From: Nocardioides carbamazepini
GTDB lineage: Bacteria; Actinomycetota; Actinomycetes; Propionibacteriales; Nocardioidaceae
Direction: 5' to 3'
DNA: 64,000 bases
NCBI RefSeq assembly: GCF_024614185.1
Contig: NZ_JAHTLF010000016.1
Span: 372,001-436,000 of the forward strand
Shown here: positions 1-8,451 of the stretch, in pieces
How the letters are laid out: every line of letters begins with the position of its first letter
Position numbering within the stretch: the stretch's first letter is position 1
Position numbers and translations under genes: made by a program
The notes under the pieces: model-generated
Seen by the model: only the letters and a program-made list of their open reading frames with translations
Database searches by the model: none
What the model was told of the DNA's origin: nothing

Positions 1-1491
1 CAGCAGTTCCTCTCGCCGGCGACCAACCTGCGCGACGACGAGTACGGCGGCGACGCCGACCGGCGCCTGCGGCTGACCCGCGAGGTGCTCACCCGGGTCC
101 GGGCCGCGGCGCCCGGCCTGCCGATCGGGCTGCGGGTGAGCGCCGACGAGTTCCTCGACGGCGGCCTGCGTCCCGACGACGTCATCGAGATCGTCGGTCG
201 CCTCAGTGGCGAGTTCGCCCTGGCCTACGTCCACGTGAGCCACTCGGCCTACCAGGCGAGCTACTCGCTGTCGACGCAGATGGCCGACATGAGCTTCGGC
301 CACGCGCCCTTCCGGGAGCACGCGGCCATGTTCAAGAAGGCGCTGCCCCACCTTCCGGTCGTCGCCGTGTGCCGGCTGGACTCCCTGGCGGAGGCGGCCG
401 AGCTGCTCGACGCGGGGGAGGCCGATCTGGTGGCCCTGGCCCGCCCCCACATCGCCGACCCGCACCTCGTGCGCAAGGCCCGTGAGGGACTGCCCGCCCG
501 AGGCTGCCTCGCGTGCAACCAGGGCTGCATCGCGCGGGTCGAGAAGAGCCTGCCGATCACGTGCGTGGTCAACCCCGAAGTGGGTGTCGAGGACCAGTGG
601 AACGACGCCTGGCAGGCACTCAGCTCCCCGCGCCGGAGAAGGGTGATCGTGGTCGGGGGAGGTCCCGCGGGTCTGCAGGCCGCGCTGTCGGCCGCCCGGG
701 CCGGCGACCGGGTCACCCTCGTCGAGCGCGCCGAGACCCTCGGCGGCCAGCTCGCGACCGCCGCCGCGATGTCCCACCGGGCCCGTCTCGGGCTCCTGAT
801 CCGCGATCTCGAGCGGGACCTGCGGTCCCACGACGTCGAGATCCGCGTCGGCACCGAGGTCGACACGGTGTCGATCCTGGCCGGCGGGTGGGACGACGTG
901 ATCGTGGCCACCGGCTCGGTGCCGCGTCGTCACGACTTCGGTGCCGGCGTACCGGTGCTGACCTCGGTCGAGGCGGCTGAGCAGGTCGCCGCCCGGAAGG
1001 ATGTCGCAGGTCTGCGCTTCGCCCTGTGGGACGACGACGGTGACTGGACGTCCGCGTCGATCGCCGAGGGGCTGGCACTGCTCGGCGCCGACGTCCACAT
1101 CGTCACGCCCACGCCCAGCCTGCACGCTCGGATCACGACGTACTCCCGGCTGGCGTTGACCCCGCGCCTGCGGGAGCTGCGGGTGCATGCCCACCTCATG
1201 CGCACGCTCGCCGTCTCCGGCCGGGGCCGGGTCGTGCTGACCGACACGCTCAGCGGCGACTCCGACAGCCTCACCGACGTCTTCGCGGTCGTCGACCTGG
1301 GCCGGCCCCGGGCCCGCGACGAGCTCTACCGCGAGCTCGAGCGGATGCCGGACGGCCCGCGCGTGCACGTCGTCGGTGACGCCAACTCGCCACGTACGGC
1401 GCTGGAGGCGGTCTTCGAGGGCCGGATCGCCGGCGCCTTCCTCGGCGACGCGGAGACCTCTGCCGCTCGCGCCGTCGTCGCCGGCCACTGA
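1..1491 (+). CDS. OYE-type FMN/FAD/4Fe-4S oxidoreductase, 5' partial
   Basis: The reading frame is open from the first base, so the N-terminal half of the FMN barrel lies outside the window; 496 residues are visible. The first residues carry the family signature QFLSPATN followed by DEYGG. Cysteines at visible residues 169, 172, 176 and 188 form the C-x2-C-x3-C-x11-C site for a 4Fe-4S cluster. A dinucleotide-binding motif (VVGGGPAGLQAA) follows at about 215. This order matches the 2,4-dienoyl-CoA reductase / trimethylamine dehydrogenase type of NADH:flavin oxidoreductase, which reduces activated C=C bonds or demethylates amines. It is a paralogue of the complete gene at 52277-54271. Substrate is unknown. 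It is followed after 40 bp by a methyltransferase gene, probably in the same transcript. Confidence 0.9.
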   Translation, partial: QQFLSPATNLRDDEYGGDADRRLRLTREVLTRVRAAAPGLPIGLRVSADEFLDGGLRPDDVIEIVGRLSGEFALAYVHVSHSAYQASYSLSTQMADMSFGHAPFREHAAMFKKALPHLPVVAVCRLDSLAEAAELLDAGEADLVALARPHIADPHLVRKAREGLPARGCLACNQGCIARVEKSLPITCVVNPEVGVEDQWNDAWQALSSPRRRRVIVVGGGPAGLQAALSAARAGDRVTLVERAETLGGQLATAAAMSHRARLGLLIRDLERDLRSHDVEIRVGTEVDTVSILAGGWDDVIVATGSVPRRHDFGAGVPVLTSVEAAEQVAARKDVAGLRFALWDDDGDWTSASIAEGLALLGADVHIVTPTPSLHARITTYSRLALTPRLRELRVHAHLMRTLAVSGRGRVVLTDTLSGDSDSLTDVFAVVDLGRPRARDELYRELERMPDGPRVHVVGDANSPRTALEAVFEGRIAGAFLGDAETSAARAVVAGH

Positions 1492-1531
1492 CCCACCACC
1501 GCTCGAACCACCGAAAGGAACACCTCACTCC

Positions 1532-2605
1532 ATGATCGATATCGAGGACCGCCTCACGCTGGACGAGCGGTCGACGGTCGACTTCATCCTCGGGCTGCGC
1601 AAGCGGTGGAGCGACGCCGTCTATCCCACGCTGGCCGCCGAGTTCGCCGAGACGGGCGCGCCCGCGGACAGTCCGGAGCAGGTCGGGCAGGTGATGCACG
1701 GGCTGCCGAGCTATCCGTGGTTCTCCCACCTCGAGCGGGTCCAGCAGAAGATGCTGTGGCGTGCCGCCGGTGATGCCGTCGTACGCCGCCGCGACGACCT
1801 GGTCGGCGACCTCGACGCCGCACCGGCCGACGGCGTGGGCACGCTGACGCTCGACCCGGAGCTGGAGCTGCCGACGTGGTACACCGACTACGACATCCAC
1901 GTGCAGCCGGGCAGCTTCTTCTCCGACGACCTCTCCGCCTACGTCTACGAGTTCGGTGCCCGCATCGTGATGCTGCGGGACAACGACGGCTACAAGTTCC
2001 ACAGCCTCTTCGCCCAGACGACGCTGCCGGACTTCCCGGACGCGACGCGGGTGCTCGACGTGGGCTGCGGCTTCGGCAAGAGCACGCGCCCCCTGGTCGC
2101 GAAGTACCCCACGGCCGAGGTGATCGGGGTCGACCTCGCCGCGCCGGGGCTGCGCCTGGCCCACGCGGAGGCCGAGTCGCTCGGTCTGCCGATCTCCTAC
2201 GCCCAGGCCGAGGGCAGCCGGACCGGGCTCGCCGACGCCTCCTGCGACGTCGTGACGGGGACGATGGTGCTGCACGAGATGCCGTCCGAGGCCATCGTCG
2301 CGACCCTGCGCGAGGGCGCCCGGCTCCTCAAGCCCGGCGGCGAGCTGCACTTCCTGGAGTTCATGCTGACCGGCGACGCCTTCCGTGACGCCACGATCAT
2401 CGAGCACGCCGAGCGCAACAACGAGCCCTACTTCCGCGCACTCTTCGCGACCGACGCGGTCGCGGCCTGTGAGGAGGCCGGCCTGGTCGACGTCCGGTGG
2501 CGCCCCTTCGACGAGCGCAGCCTCGGCGTCCAGCCGGACGGCTGGGGCGAGCGCCCCGAGTGGCACTTTCCCTGGGCGGTCCTCTCCGCGAGGAGGGCCG
2601 TGTGA
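1532..2605 (+). CDS. SAM-dependent class I methyltransferase
   Basis: A 357-residue protein. ATG 1532 is chosen because a GAAAGGA sequence lies about 12 bases upstream; the frame stays open further upstream but reads as a shadow of the previous gene. Motif I (VLDVGCGFGKS, near residue 175) and the following GVDLAAPGL acidic loop are the SAM-binding signature of Rossmann-fold methyltransferases. A poorly characterised N-terminal domain of about 150 residues (YPWFSHLERVQQKML region) precedes the catalytic domain. The methyl acceptor cannot be read from the sequence. Its stop overlaps the next start by one base (TGATG), so the two are probably translationally coupled. Confidence 0.85.
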   Translation: MIDIEDRLTLDERSTVDFILGLRKRWSDAVYPTLAAEFAETGAPADSPEQVGQVMHGLPSYPWFSHLERVQQKMLWRAAGDAVVRRRDDLVGDLDAAPADGVGTLTLDPELELPTWYTDYDIHVQPGSFFSDDLSAYVYEFGARIVMLRDNDGYKFHSLFAQTTLPDFPDATRVLDVGCGFGKSTRPLVAKYPTAEVIGVDLAAPGLRLAHAEAESLGLPISYAQAEGSRTGLADASCDVVTGTMVLHEMPSEAIVATLREGARLLKPGGELHFLEFMLTGDAFRDATIIEHAERNNEPYFRALFATDAVAACEEAGLVDVRWRPFDERSLGVQPDGWGERPEWHFPWAVLSARRAV

Positions 2606-2919
2606 TGTCCGAGGAGTTCCAGTACCTCGAGAACCCGCAGACCGCGAAGCTCTTCGACCTCTTCCTCCAGCTCGCGACCGAGCTGCACGTCGAACGGCAT
2701 CGTCTGCGCGCCCTGGAGGCGCTGCTGGTGCGGAAGGGGGTCCTCGCCGCCGACGAACTCGACCACTTCACGCCGACCGACGCCGAGACGCGCCTGCTCG
2801 ACGACACCCGCAGCGACTACCTGGCGCGCCTGGTCCGGATCATCACCGAGAACGGGCCGGCCGAGCACCCGCTGCGCGAGCAGTGGGTGGAGCTCCTCGC
2901 CCGGAAGCGGGAGTCATGA
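2605..2919 (+). CDS. Small hypothetical protein in a methyltransferase operon
   Basis: A 104-residue, highly charged and probably all-helical protein that I do not recognise. The start ATG 2605 overlaps the methyltransferase stop by one base and the preceding GAGGAGGG provides a ribosome binding site inside that gene. The stop overlaps the next ATG (ATGA). No signal peptide, membrane segment or metal motif is visible. The tight coupling on both sides argues that it is a real gene, perhaps a partner or accessory subunit of the methyltransferase or of the NTF2-fold protein; this is inference from position only. Confidence 0.7.
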   Translation: MSEEFQYLENPQTAKLFDLFLQLATELHVERHRLRALEALLVRKGVLAADELDHFTPTDAETRLLDDTRSDYLARLVRIITENGPAEHPLREQWVELLARKRES

Positions 2920-3296
2920 CCGACGCCGCGCGACTCGTCGACGCCTACCTCCAGCACTGCGAGGACCGTGAGCTCAACGAGGCGGAGCGCTACCTCGCTC
3001 CCGCAGCGCGCCTCGAGTTCCCGGGCGGGGCCAGCTACGCCTCGCTGCGGGCGATGGTCGCCTCGCCCAAGGCCTACAACTGGGTCCGCAAGCACCGGGA
3101 CCGCTACGTCGTCAGCGTCGACGACGAACTGACCACGGTGGTCTCGATCGGCCGGCTCTACGGCGAGCGGCTCGACGGCACCCCGTTCGAGGGCGTCCGC
3201 TACGTCGACGTCTTCACGCTGCGGCAGGACCGCATCGTGGAGCAGCTCGTCTGGAACGACCTTCCCGAAGCCGGTCTCGTGCCGGCCACCACCTGA
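2916..3296 (+). CDS. NTF2-like (SnoaL/ketosteroid isomerase fold) protein
   Basis: A 126-residue protein with the size and pattern of the SnoaL-like/NTF2 superfamily: an N-terminal helix (ARLVDAYLQHCEDRELNEAE), a buried LEFPGG strand, and a C-terminal pair of strands ending with QDRIVEQLVWNDLPE. Members are small enzymes (isomerases, dehydratases, epoxide hydrolases, polyketide cyclases) or ligand-binding proteins acting on hydrophobic cyclic substrates; the sequence does not decide which. The ATG overlaps the upstream stop by four bases. It is one of three NTF2-fold genes here (also 33230-33559 and 60619-61044), each next to transport or redox genes. Confidence 0.75.
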   Translation: MTDAARLVDAYLQHCEDRELNEAERYLAPAARLEFPGGASYASLRAMVASPKAYNWVRKHRDRYVVSVDDELTTVVSIGRLYGERLDGTPFEGVRYVDVFTLRQDRIVEQLVWNDLPEAGLVPATT

Positions 3297-3361
3297 TCTC
3301 GGGCCAAACCCACCGAAGAAGCACCGCCGGACTGCGGTCCACCACAGAAACGAGAACCAGC

Positions 3362-4465
3362 ATGTCGCTTCGAATCCGCGCCAGCGCACTCGTGCTCGCC
3401 GCCGTCACACCGCTCCTCGCCGCCTGCGGTGGGAGCAGCGGGGGCTCCGACGGCGGTACGGACGAGCTCACGTTCGTCATCGCCTCCACGGTCATCGGTC
3501 CCAAGGAAGAGGTCGCTGTCTTCGCGGTCGCCCAGGAGATGGGCTACTTCGAGGAGGAGGGGATCACGGTCAAGACCGCCAACTCCGACGGATCGGTCGC
3601 CGCGGTGCAGGCGGTCGGCACCGGGAAGGGCGACATCACCGCCGCGGACACCGGCTCGATCCTCGCGGCGGTCGAGAAGAACGTGGGCGTGACGGCCATC
3701 GGCGGTCTCGTCCAGAACTGGCCGTGGCAGATGGCCACCCTGCCGGGCAGCGACATCAAGAGCGCCGCGGACCTCGACGGCAAGAAGGTCGGCGTCATCT
3801 CGCTCGCGTCCGGCAGCGCGCCCTACGCCAGGGCCTTCATCAAGTCGGGCGGCCTCGAGCCCGACGCCGACGTCCAGCTGCTGCCGGTCGGCGTCGGCGC
3901 GCAGGCCGCCACGGCGCTCACCAACGGCGACGTCGACGTGCTCGCGCTCTACAGCCAGGCCTACGCCGTGATCGAGAACGAGGGCACCGAGCTCGCCTAC
4001 CTCGACAACCCGGACATCTTCGACGGCATCCGCTCGCTCAGCTTCACGGTCGGCAAGGACGCGCTGAAGGAGGACGAGGAGGTCTTCGAGGGCTTCCTGC
4101 GCGCTGCCTACAAGGCGATGCTCTTCTCCGCGGAGAACCCGGAGGCGGCGATGCGGATCGGGTACGAGGTGTTCCCCGCCATCCTCGGCGGCGAGAGCGT
4201 CGACAACCGACTCGCCAACGACGTGCGCAGCCTCGAGGCGTGGCTCGCGACGGGCACGCCCACGACGGGTGAGCCGGCCTCCTGGACGGACTGGGGCGCG
4301 ATCCCGGACGCCGACTGGCAGAAGACGCAGGACTACACCCTCGAGGCCGGCCAGATCACCGGCGAGGTGGAGCTGGACGAGGTGTGGACCCCCAGCCTCC
4401 TCGAGGGCGCCAACGACTTCGACGCGGCCGAGGTCATCGAGCAGGCCGACGGCTGGACCGAGTGA
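3362..4465 (+). CDS. ABC importer substrate-binding lipoprotein, NMT1/THI5 (SsuA/TauA) type
   Basis: A 367-residue exported lipoprotein. The N-terminus has a basic start, a hydrophobic stretch and a lipobox (LLAAC) at about residues 16-20, then a Gly/Ser linker. The mature part has the periplasmic-binding-protein pattern of the nitrate/sulfonate/taurine and THI5/NMT1 family (EMGYFEEEGITV near residue 60; DLDGKKVGV near 138). Family members bind sulfonates, nitrate, pyrimidine vitamin precursors, riboflavin or aromatic acids, so the ligand is open. It is followed by its ATPase and permease genes. I saw no riboswitch-like structure in the 65 bases upstream. Confidence 0.88.
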   Translation: MSLRIRASALVLAAVTPLLAACGGSSGGSDGGTDELTFVIASTVIGPKEEVAVFAVAQEMGYFEEEGITVKTANSDGSVAAVQAVGTGKGDITAADTGSILAAVEKNVGVTAIGGLVQNWPWQMATLPGSDIKSAADLDGKKVGVISLASGSAPYARAFIKSGGLEPDADVQLLPVGVGAQAATALTNGDVDVLALYSQAYAVIENEGTELAYLDNPDIFDGIRSLSFTVGKDALKEDEEVFEGFLRAAYKAMLFSAENPEAAMRIGYEVFPAILGGESVDNRLANDVRSLEAWLATGTPTTGEPASWTDWGAIPDADWQKTQDYTLEAGQITGEVELDEVWTPSLLEGANDFDAAEVIEQADGWTE

Positions 4466-4516
4466 CCCGTCGCCGAGACGGACTCACATCACACGACTGA
4501 GCGAAGGATGACGGAC

Positions 4517-5365
4517 ATGAGCCACACGGCACCCATGGAGAGGGCGGCGGTCCCATCGGACGCAGCAGCCGGAACCGAGGCCGCGGCGGACGCGAACCCG
4601 TCGTGGATCCGGGTCGAGGGCCTGGACAAGGTCTACCACCCGAAACGGTCGGCGCCGACCCTCGCGCTGTCCGACATCGATCTGCACGTTCGTCGTGGTG
4701 AGTTCGTCTCGGTGGTCGGGCCGTCCGGCTGCGGCAAGACGACCCTGCTGAAGATCCTCGCCGGCCTGATCCCGCGGACGAAGGGAGAGGTCAGCATCGC
4801 GGGACGCGAGGTCGACCGGCCCATCCCCGAGGTGGGGATGGTCTTCCAGGCCGCGACCCTGCTGCCGTGGCGCACCATCCTCCAGAACGTGATGGTGCCC
4901 GCGGAGATCCAGAAGCTCGACAAGAGGAAGTCGCTGGCCCGTGCCCATGACCTGCTCGACATGGTCGGCTTGGGTGAGTTCAAGGACAAGTACCCCTTCG
5001 AGCTCAGCGGCGGCATGCAGCAGCGGGCCGGCATCTGCCGGGCGCTCGTGCACGACCCGGCGGTGATCTTGATGGACGAGCCCTTCGGCGCGTTGGACGC
5101 GATGACCCGGGAGTACATGAACCTCGAGCTGCTGCGCATCTGGAAGGAGAGCCGGGCGACCATCGTCCTGGTCACGCACTCCATCCCGGAGGCGGTCTTC
5201 CTCTCCGACCGGGTCGTCGTGATGAGTCCACGACCCGGCCGGATCGCCGAGGTCCTCGACATCGACATCCCCAGGCCCCGCGAGCTGCGCATGATGTCCA
5301 GCGACGCCGCTGGCGTGTACGTCGAGCGCATCCGCAAGTACTTCAACGCCAGCGTCATCGATTGA
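4517..5365 (+). CDS. ABC importer ATP-binding protein, SsuB/TauB type
   Basis: The cytoplasmic ATPase of the importer encoded with 3362-4465 and 5373-6296; about 282 residues. Walker A (GPSGCGKT), the ABC signature (LSGGMQQR) and Walker B (ILMDEPFGALD) are intact, as is the switch histidine region (VTHSIPEA). The Q-loop (MVFQAATLLPW) is typical of the nitrate/sulfonate/taurine family. ATG 4517 is preferred over ATG 4508 because the AAGGA at 4504-4508 overlaps the earlier codon but sits eight bases before 4517. The first 30 residues are a low-complexity Ala-rich extension that the family usually lacks. Confidence 0.9.
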   Translation: MSHTAPMERAAVPSDAAAGTEAAADANPSWIRVEGLDKVYHPKRSAPTLALSDIDLHVRRGEFVSVVGPSGCGKTTLLKILAGLIPRTKGEVSIAGREVDRPIPEVGMVFQAATLLPWRTILQNVMVPAEIQKLDKRKSLARAHDLLDMVGLGEFKDKYPFELSGGMQQRAGICRALVHDPAVILMDEPFGALDAMTREYMNLELLRIWKESRATIVLVTHSIPEAVFLSDRVVVMSPRPGRIAEVLDIDIPRPRELRMMSSDAAGVYVERIRKYFNASVID

Positions 5366-5372
5366 GGTCGAC

Positions 5373-6296
5373 ATGAGCAGCACCAACATGAGTACCAACG
5401 CGAGCACCGACCCGAGCATCGACCCGAGCGCCGCGGCGCCGAACCCGGCCGCCCAGGCCGATCAGAAGCCGTCCGACCAGAGCCCGCCCGGAGTCTCCTC
5501 CGGCCGGTCGTGGAGGCCTGATCTCCGCGGCAGGCCCGAGCTGTGGCTGGTGCCGGCCGTCTTCGTGGTCGTCATGCTGGCCTGGGAGTTCGGCGTCAAG
5601 CTGTTCGGCGTCAAGGAGTTCGTCCTGCCGCCGCCGAGCAGGATCCTCGAGCAGCTCCGGGTGCAGCTCGAGAGCGATCTCTTCTGGCGCCACGTGTGGG
5701 TCACCACCGAGGAGGCGATGATCGGCTTCGTCATCGGCGTCCTGGCGGCCATGGTGCTGGGCACGGCGATCTCGCAGCTGTCCCTCGTGGAGAAGACGCT
5801 GATGCCTTACATCGTGGCCTTTCAGACCGTCCCCAAGGTCGCGCTCGCGCCCCTCTTCGTCGTGTGGTTCGGGTTCGGCCTGACCAGCAAGATCGTGATG
5901 GCCGCCGTCATCTCGTTCTTCCCGATGCTGATCAACGTGATCGAGGGACTGCGCTCGGCCGACGCCGACCGGATCCAGATGCTGAAGGTGTTCGGTGCCG
6001 GGCGGTGGCAGGTCTTCCGCAAGGTGCAGATGCCCAGCGCGATGCCGTTCATCTTCGCCGGCATCGACATCGGCATCGTCTTCTCGATCCTCGGCGCGGT
6101 GGTCGGCGAGTTCATCGGCGCCCAGGAGGGTCTCGGCTACCTGCTGCTCCAGACCAACTACAACTTCGACATCCCGGGCATGTTCGCCGTCCTCGTGGTG
6201 CTCTCGGTGATGGGCCTCGTGGCGCACGCGGTGGTCCGCCTGATCCAGCGGCGGGTCACGTTCTGGGCCGAGCAGAGCCGTGTGATCGGGGCATGA
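5373..6296 (+). CDS. ABC importer permease, SsuC/TauC type
   Basis: A 307-residue membrane permease. The first 55 residues are a Ser/Ala/Pro-rich cytoplasmic tail; hydrophobic segments start at about residue 60 and give roughly six membrane spans. The cytoplasmic coupling loop of binding-protein-dependent permeases is recognisable (EGLRSADADRIQMLKVFGAG, about residues 190-210). It lies seven bases after its ATPase gene and its stop overlaps the next ATG by four bases, so the catabolic genes that follow are translationally linked to the transporter. Confidence 0.9.
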   Translation: MSSTNMSTNASTDPSIDPSAAAPNPAAQADQKPSDQSPPGVSSGRSWRPDLRGRPELWLVPAVFVVVMLAWEFGVKLFGVKEFVLPPPSRILEQLRVQLESDLFWRHVWVTTEEAMIGFVIGVLAAMVLGTAISQLSLVEKTLMPYIVAFQTVPKVALAPLFVVWFGFGLTSKIVMAAVISFFPMLINVIEGLRSADADRIQMLKVFGAGRWQVFRKVQMPSAMPFIFAGIDIGIVFSILGAVVGEFIGAQEGLGYLLLQTNYNFDIPGMFAVLVVLSVMGLVAHAVVRLIQRRVTFWAEQSRVIGA

Positions 6297-7054
6297 GCGT
6301 CGTGGGACCCGGTGACTTCGCCGGGCGGGTCGCCCTGGTCACCGGCGCGGCGCGCGGCATCGGCCAGGCCGTGGCCGAGCATCTCGCCGCCCGCGGCGCG
6401 GCGGTCGCCCTGGCCGACGTACTGCCCGTCGACGCCTGGGAGCACCCGCTCGGCGCGAAGGACGACGGGCCGCACAGCCGCCACCGCCTCGACGTGCGCG
6501 ACGAGGGCTCCTGCCGGGCCGTCGTCGAGGAGGTCCTGCGGCGCCATGCCCGGATCGACCACCTGGTCAACAACGCCGGCATCGTGCGCAGGGCGCCCGC
6601 CGCCGAGATGAGCGAGGCCGACTTCACCGCCGTCCTCGACATCAACCTCACCGGCACCTTCCGGATGACGCGAGCCGCCTATCCGGCACTGCGCGCGACG
6701 TCCGGCACGGTCGTCAACCTGGGTTCGACCAACGGTCATGTCGCCGTCGCCGACAGCGTGGGCTACTGCGTCAGCAAGGCCGGGGTCATGCACCTGGCCC
6801 GGGTCCTCGCCCTCGAATGGGCGGCCGACGGCATCCGCGTCAACGCGGTCGGCCCGACCATCGTCCCCACGGCCATGACCGACGACGTCCGCGGCGACGC
6901 CGCCTACATGGATGACAAGCTCGCGAGCATCCCGGCCGGTCGGATGGCGACGGTCGACGATGTCGCCCAGACCATCGGCTATCTGCTCGGCCCCGCCTCC
7001 GCCATGGTCACCGGCCAGATGATCTTCGTCGACGGCGGCGTGACCATCCACTGA
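6293..7054 (+). CDS. SDR family NAD(P)-dependent oxidoreductase
   Basis: A 253-residue classical short-chain dehydrogenase/reductase. The cofactor motif TGAARGIG is at about residue 18, the NNAG motif near 93 and the catalytic Tyr-x3-Lys in GYCVSKAG near 160. The C-terminus GQMIFVDGG is typical of the FabG-like group. The reaction is oxidation of a secondary alcohol or reduction of a ketone; substrate unknown. ATG 6293 is coupled to the permease stop (ATGA). Confidence 0.88.
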   Translation: MSVVGPGDFAGRVALVTGAARGIGQAVAEHLAARGAAVALADVLPVDAWEHPLGAKDDGPHSRHRLDVRDEGSCRAVVEEVLRRHARIDHLVNNAGIVRRAPAAEMSEADFTAVLDINLTGTFRMTRAAYPALRATSGTVVNLGSTNGHVAVADSVGYCVSKAGVMHLARVLALEWAADGIRVNAVGPTIVPTAMTDDVRGDAAYMDDKLASIPAGRMATVDDVAQTIGYLLGPASAMVTGQMIFVDGGVTIH

Positions 7055-7089
7055 CCCGACCGGTCCCATCCCGTTCGAGAAGGAGAACA

Positions 7090-8451
7090 ATGAGCTTCGA
7101 CGTGGAGGCGGCACTCGCCGCCGTCGACGAGCACTTCGACGACTTCGTCACCGAGCTGCAGGAGCTGTGCCGCATCCGCAGCCGGCGGCACGAGCCCGAC
7201 CAGATGGTGGCGACGGCAGAGTTCATCGCCCGCTCGCTCGAGCGCTGGGGCGGGTCGGCGAGCGTCGTGCCCTGGGAGCAGTCCCACCCCTACGTGATCG
7301 GCGAGCTCGCGGGCGGAGCGCGCCGGCTCCTGCACTTCAACCACTATGACGTCGAGGTCGAGCCGACCGGCGACGAGGACCAGTGGATCGTGCCGCCGTA
7401 CGCCGCCGAGATCGTTGACGGGCGCCTCTACGCCCGGGGGGTGGGCGACGACAAGGGTGCGCTGATGTCACGGATCCACGCCGCGGCGGCCTGGCGGCTC
7501 TCCGGTCAGGAGCCGCCCGTGACGAGCCGCTACCTGATCGAGGGGAAGCAGTGGCTGCACAGCCCTGGCCTCGGTTCCTTCGTCGAGGCGCACCGGGAGC
7601 AGCTGGATGCCGACGTGGCGCTCTGGGAGAACTCCTGGCTCGACAACGACGGGCGCCTGCTCCTCAAGCTCTCGGAGAAGGGAGTGCTCTACCTGCGGCT
7701 GTCGGTCGCGACGATCAGCCGTGAGCTGACCAGCCAGAACACCGCGCTGCTGCCGTCCGCGACCGCGCGCCTGGTCTCCGCGCTCTCCGCGCTGGTCGAC
7801 GCCAACGGTGACTGCCGTGTGCCTGGCTTCGCCGACGGCGTCGAGGAGCCGACGCCGCGGATCCGCGAGCTGCTCGAGGCGCTTCCCTTCGACATCGACT
7901 TCCTGCTCGGCCGCGCCGGGGTGACCCGGTTCCGGCACGACGAGGACGCGGTCGCCGCCGCGGCCGCGATCCGGATGCGGCCGACGCTCACCATCACCTC
8001 GATCGAGGGCGGCGACACCTCCGACGACGTGACGCTCGGCATTCCCGCGCGGGCCGCCGCCAAGGTCGAGATCCGGCTGGTGGCCGGGCAGGACCCGGAC
8101 GCCGTGCTCTCGGCGATCGAGAAGCACCTCGTCGCCGAGGGGTTCGGTGACGTCACGGTCGACGTGATGGCCGTCAGCCGTCCCAACCGCACCGATCCCG
8201 ACGACCCGTTCGTCGACCTTGTCGGGCGCACCGCCCGTGAGATCTACGGCACCGAGCCGGTGATCGAGCCCTACACCCAGTGGATCGGCAACCAGGGGGT
8301 CCTGGCCGGCATCCCGATCGTCGGCGTCGGAGTGTCTCGCGCCGACTCCGGGATCGACGGCCCCAACGAGAACATCCGGCTCGACGACTACCGCGACGGC
8401 ATCCGGCATGTCATCGCGGTGATGGCGGAGCTCGCGAAGGAGGAGCGGTGA
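7090..8451 (+). CDS. M20-family peptidase homologue with degenerate active site
   Basis: A 453-residue cytosolic protein with the length and layout of M20 dipeptidases/deacetylases. GAGAAGGAG sits before ATG 7090. The first metal ligands are recognisable (HYD at 85-87, GVGDDKG at 117-123). The normal Glu-Glu pair (EG-x-EE-x-GS in relatives) is replaced: here the segment reads EGKQWLHS from residue 151, so the general-base Glu becomes Gln154 and the bridging metal-ligand Glu becomes Trp155. The distal metal His of the HSxNE motif is Asp in DGPNE, and the intermediate Asp is Glu180. This is probably not a normal dinuclear zinc peptidase. It is coupled by GTGA to the hydrolase that follows. Confidence 0.82.
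   Translation: MSFDVEAALAAVDEHFDDFVTELQELCRIRSRRHEPDQMVATAEFIARSLERWGGSASVVPWEQSHPYVIGELAGGARRLLHFNHYDVEVEPTGDEDQWIVPPYAAEIVDGRLYARGVGDDKGALMSRIHAAAAWRLSGQEPPVTSRYLIEGKQWLHSPGLGSFVEAHREQLDADVALWENSWLDNDGRLLLKLSEKGVLYLRLSVATISRELTSQNTALLPSATARLVSALSALVDANGDCRVPGFADGVEEPTPRIRELLEALPFDIDFLLGRAGVTRFRHDEDAVAAAAAIRMRPTLTITSIEGGDTSDDVTLGIPARAAAKVEIRLVAGQDPDAVLSAIEKHLVAEGFGDVTVDVMAVSRPNRTDPDDPFVDLVGRTAREIYGTEPVIEPYTQWIGNQGVLAGIPIVGVGVSRADSGIDGPNENIRLDDYRDGIRHVIAVMAELAKEER

Noticed and set aside
85..1491. GTG 85 as the start of the first gene
   Set aside because: The same frame is open back to base 1 and already reads family sequence (QFLSP, DEYGG), so the true start is outside the window.
3297..3361. 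A thiamine or riboflavin riboswitch upstream of the NMT1/THI5-type importer
   Set aside because: The 65-base gap is too short and shows no conserved core of these riboswitches.
4484..6227. Long minus-strand open frames opposite the first ABC importer
   Set aside because: Low-complexity His/Asp/Arg/Gly translations with no domain; the plus strand encodes clear ATPase and permease motifs.
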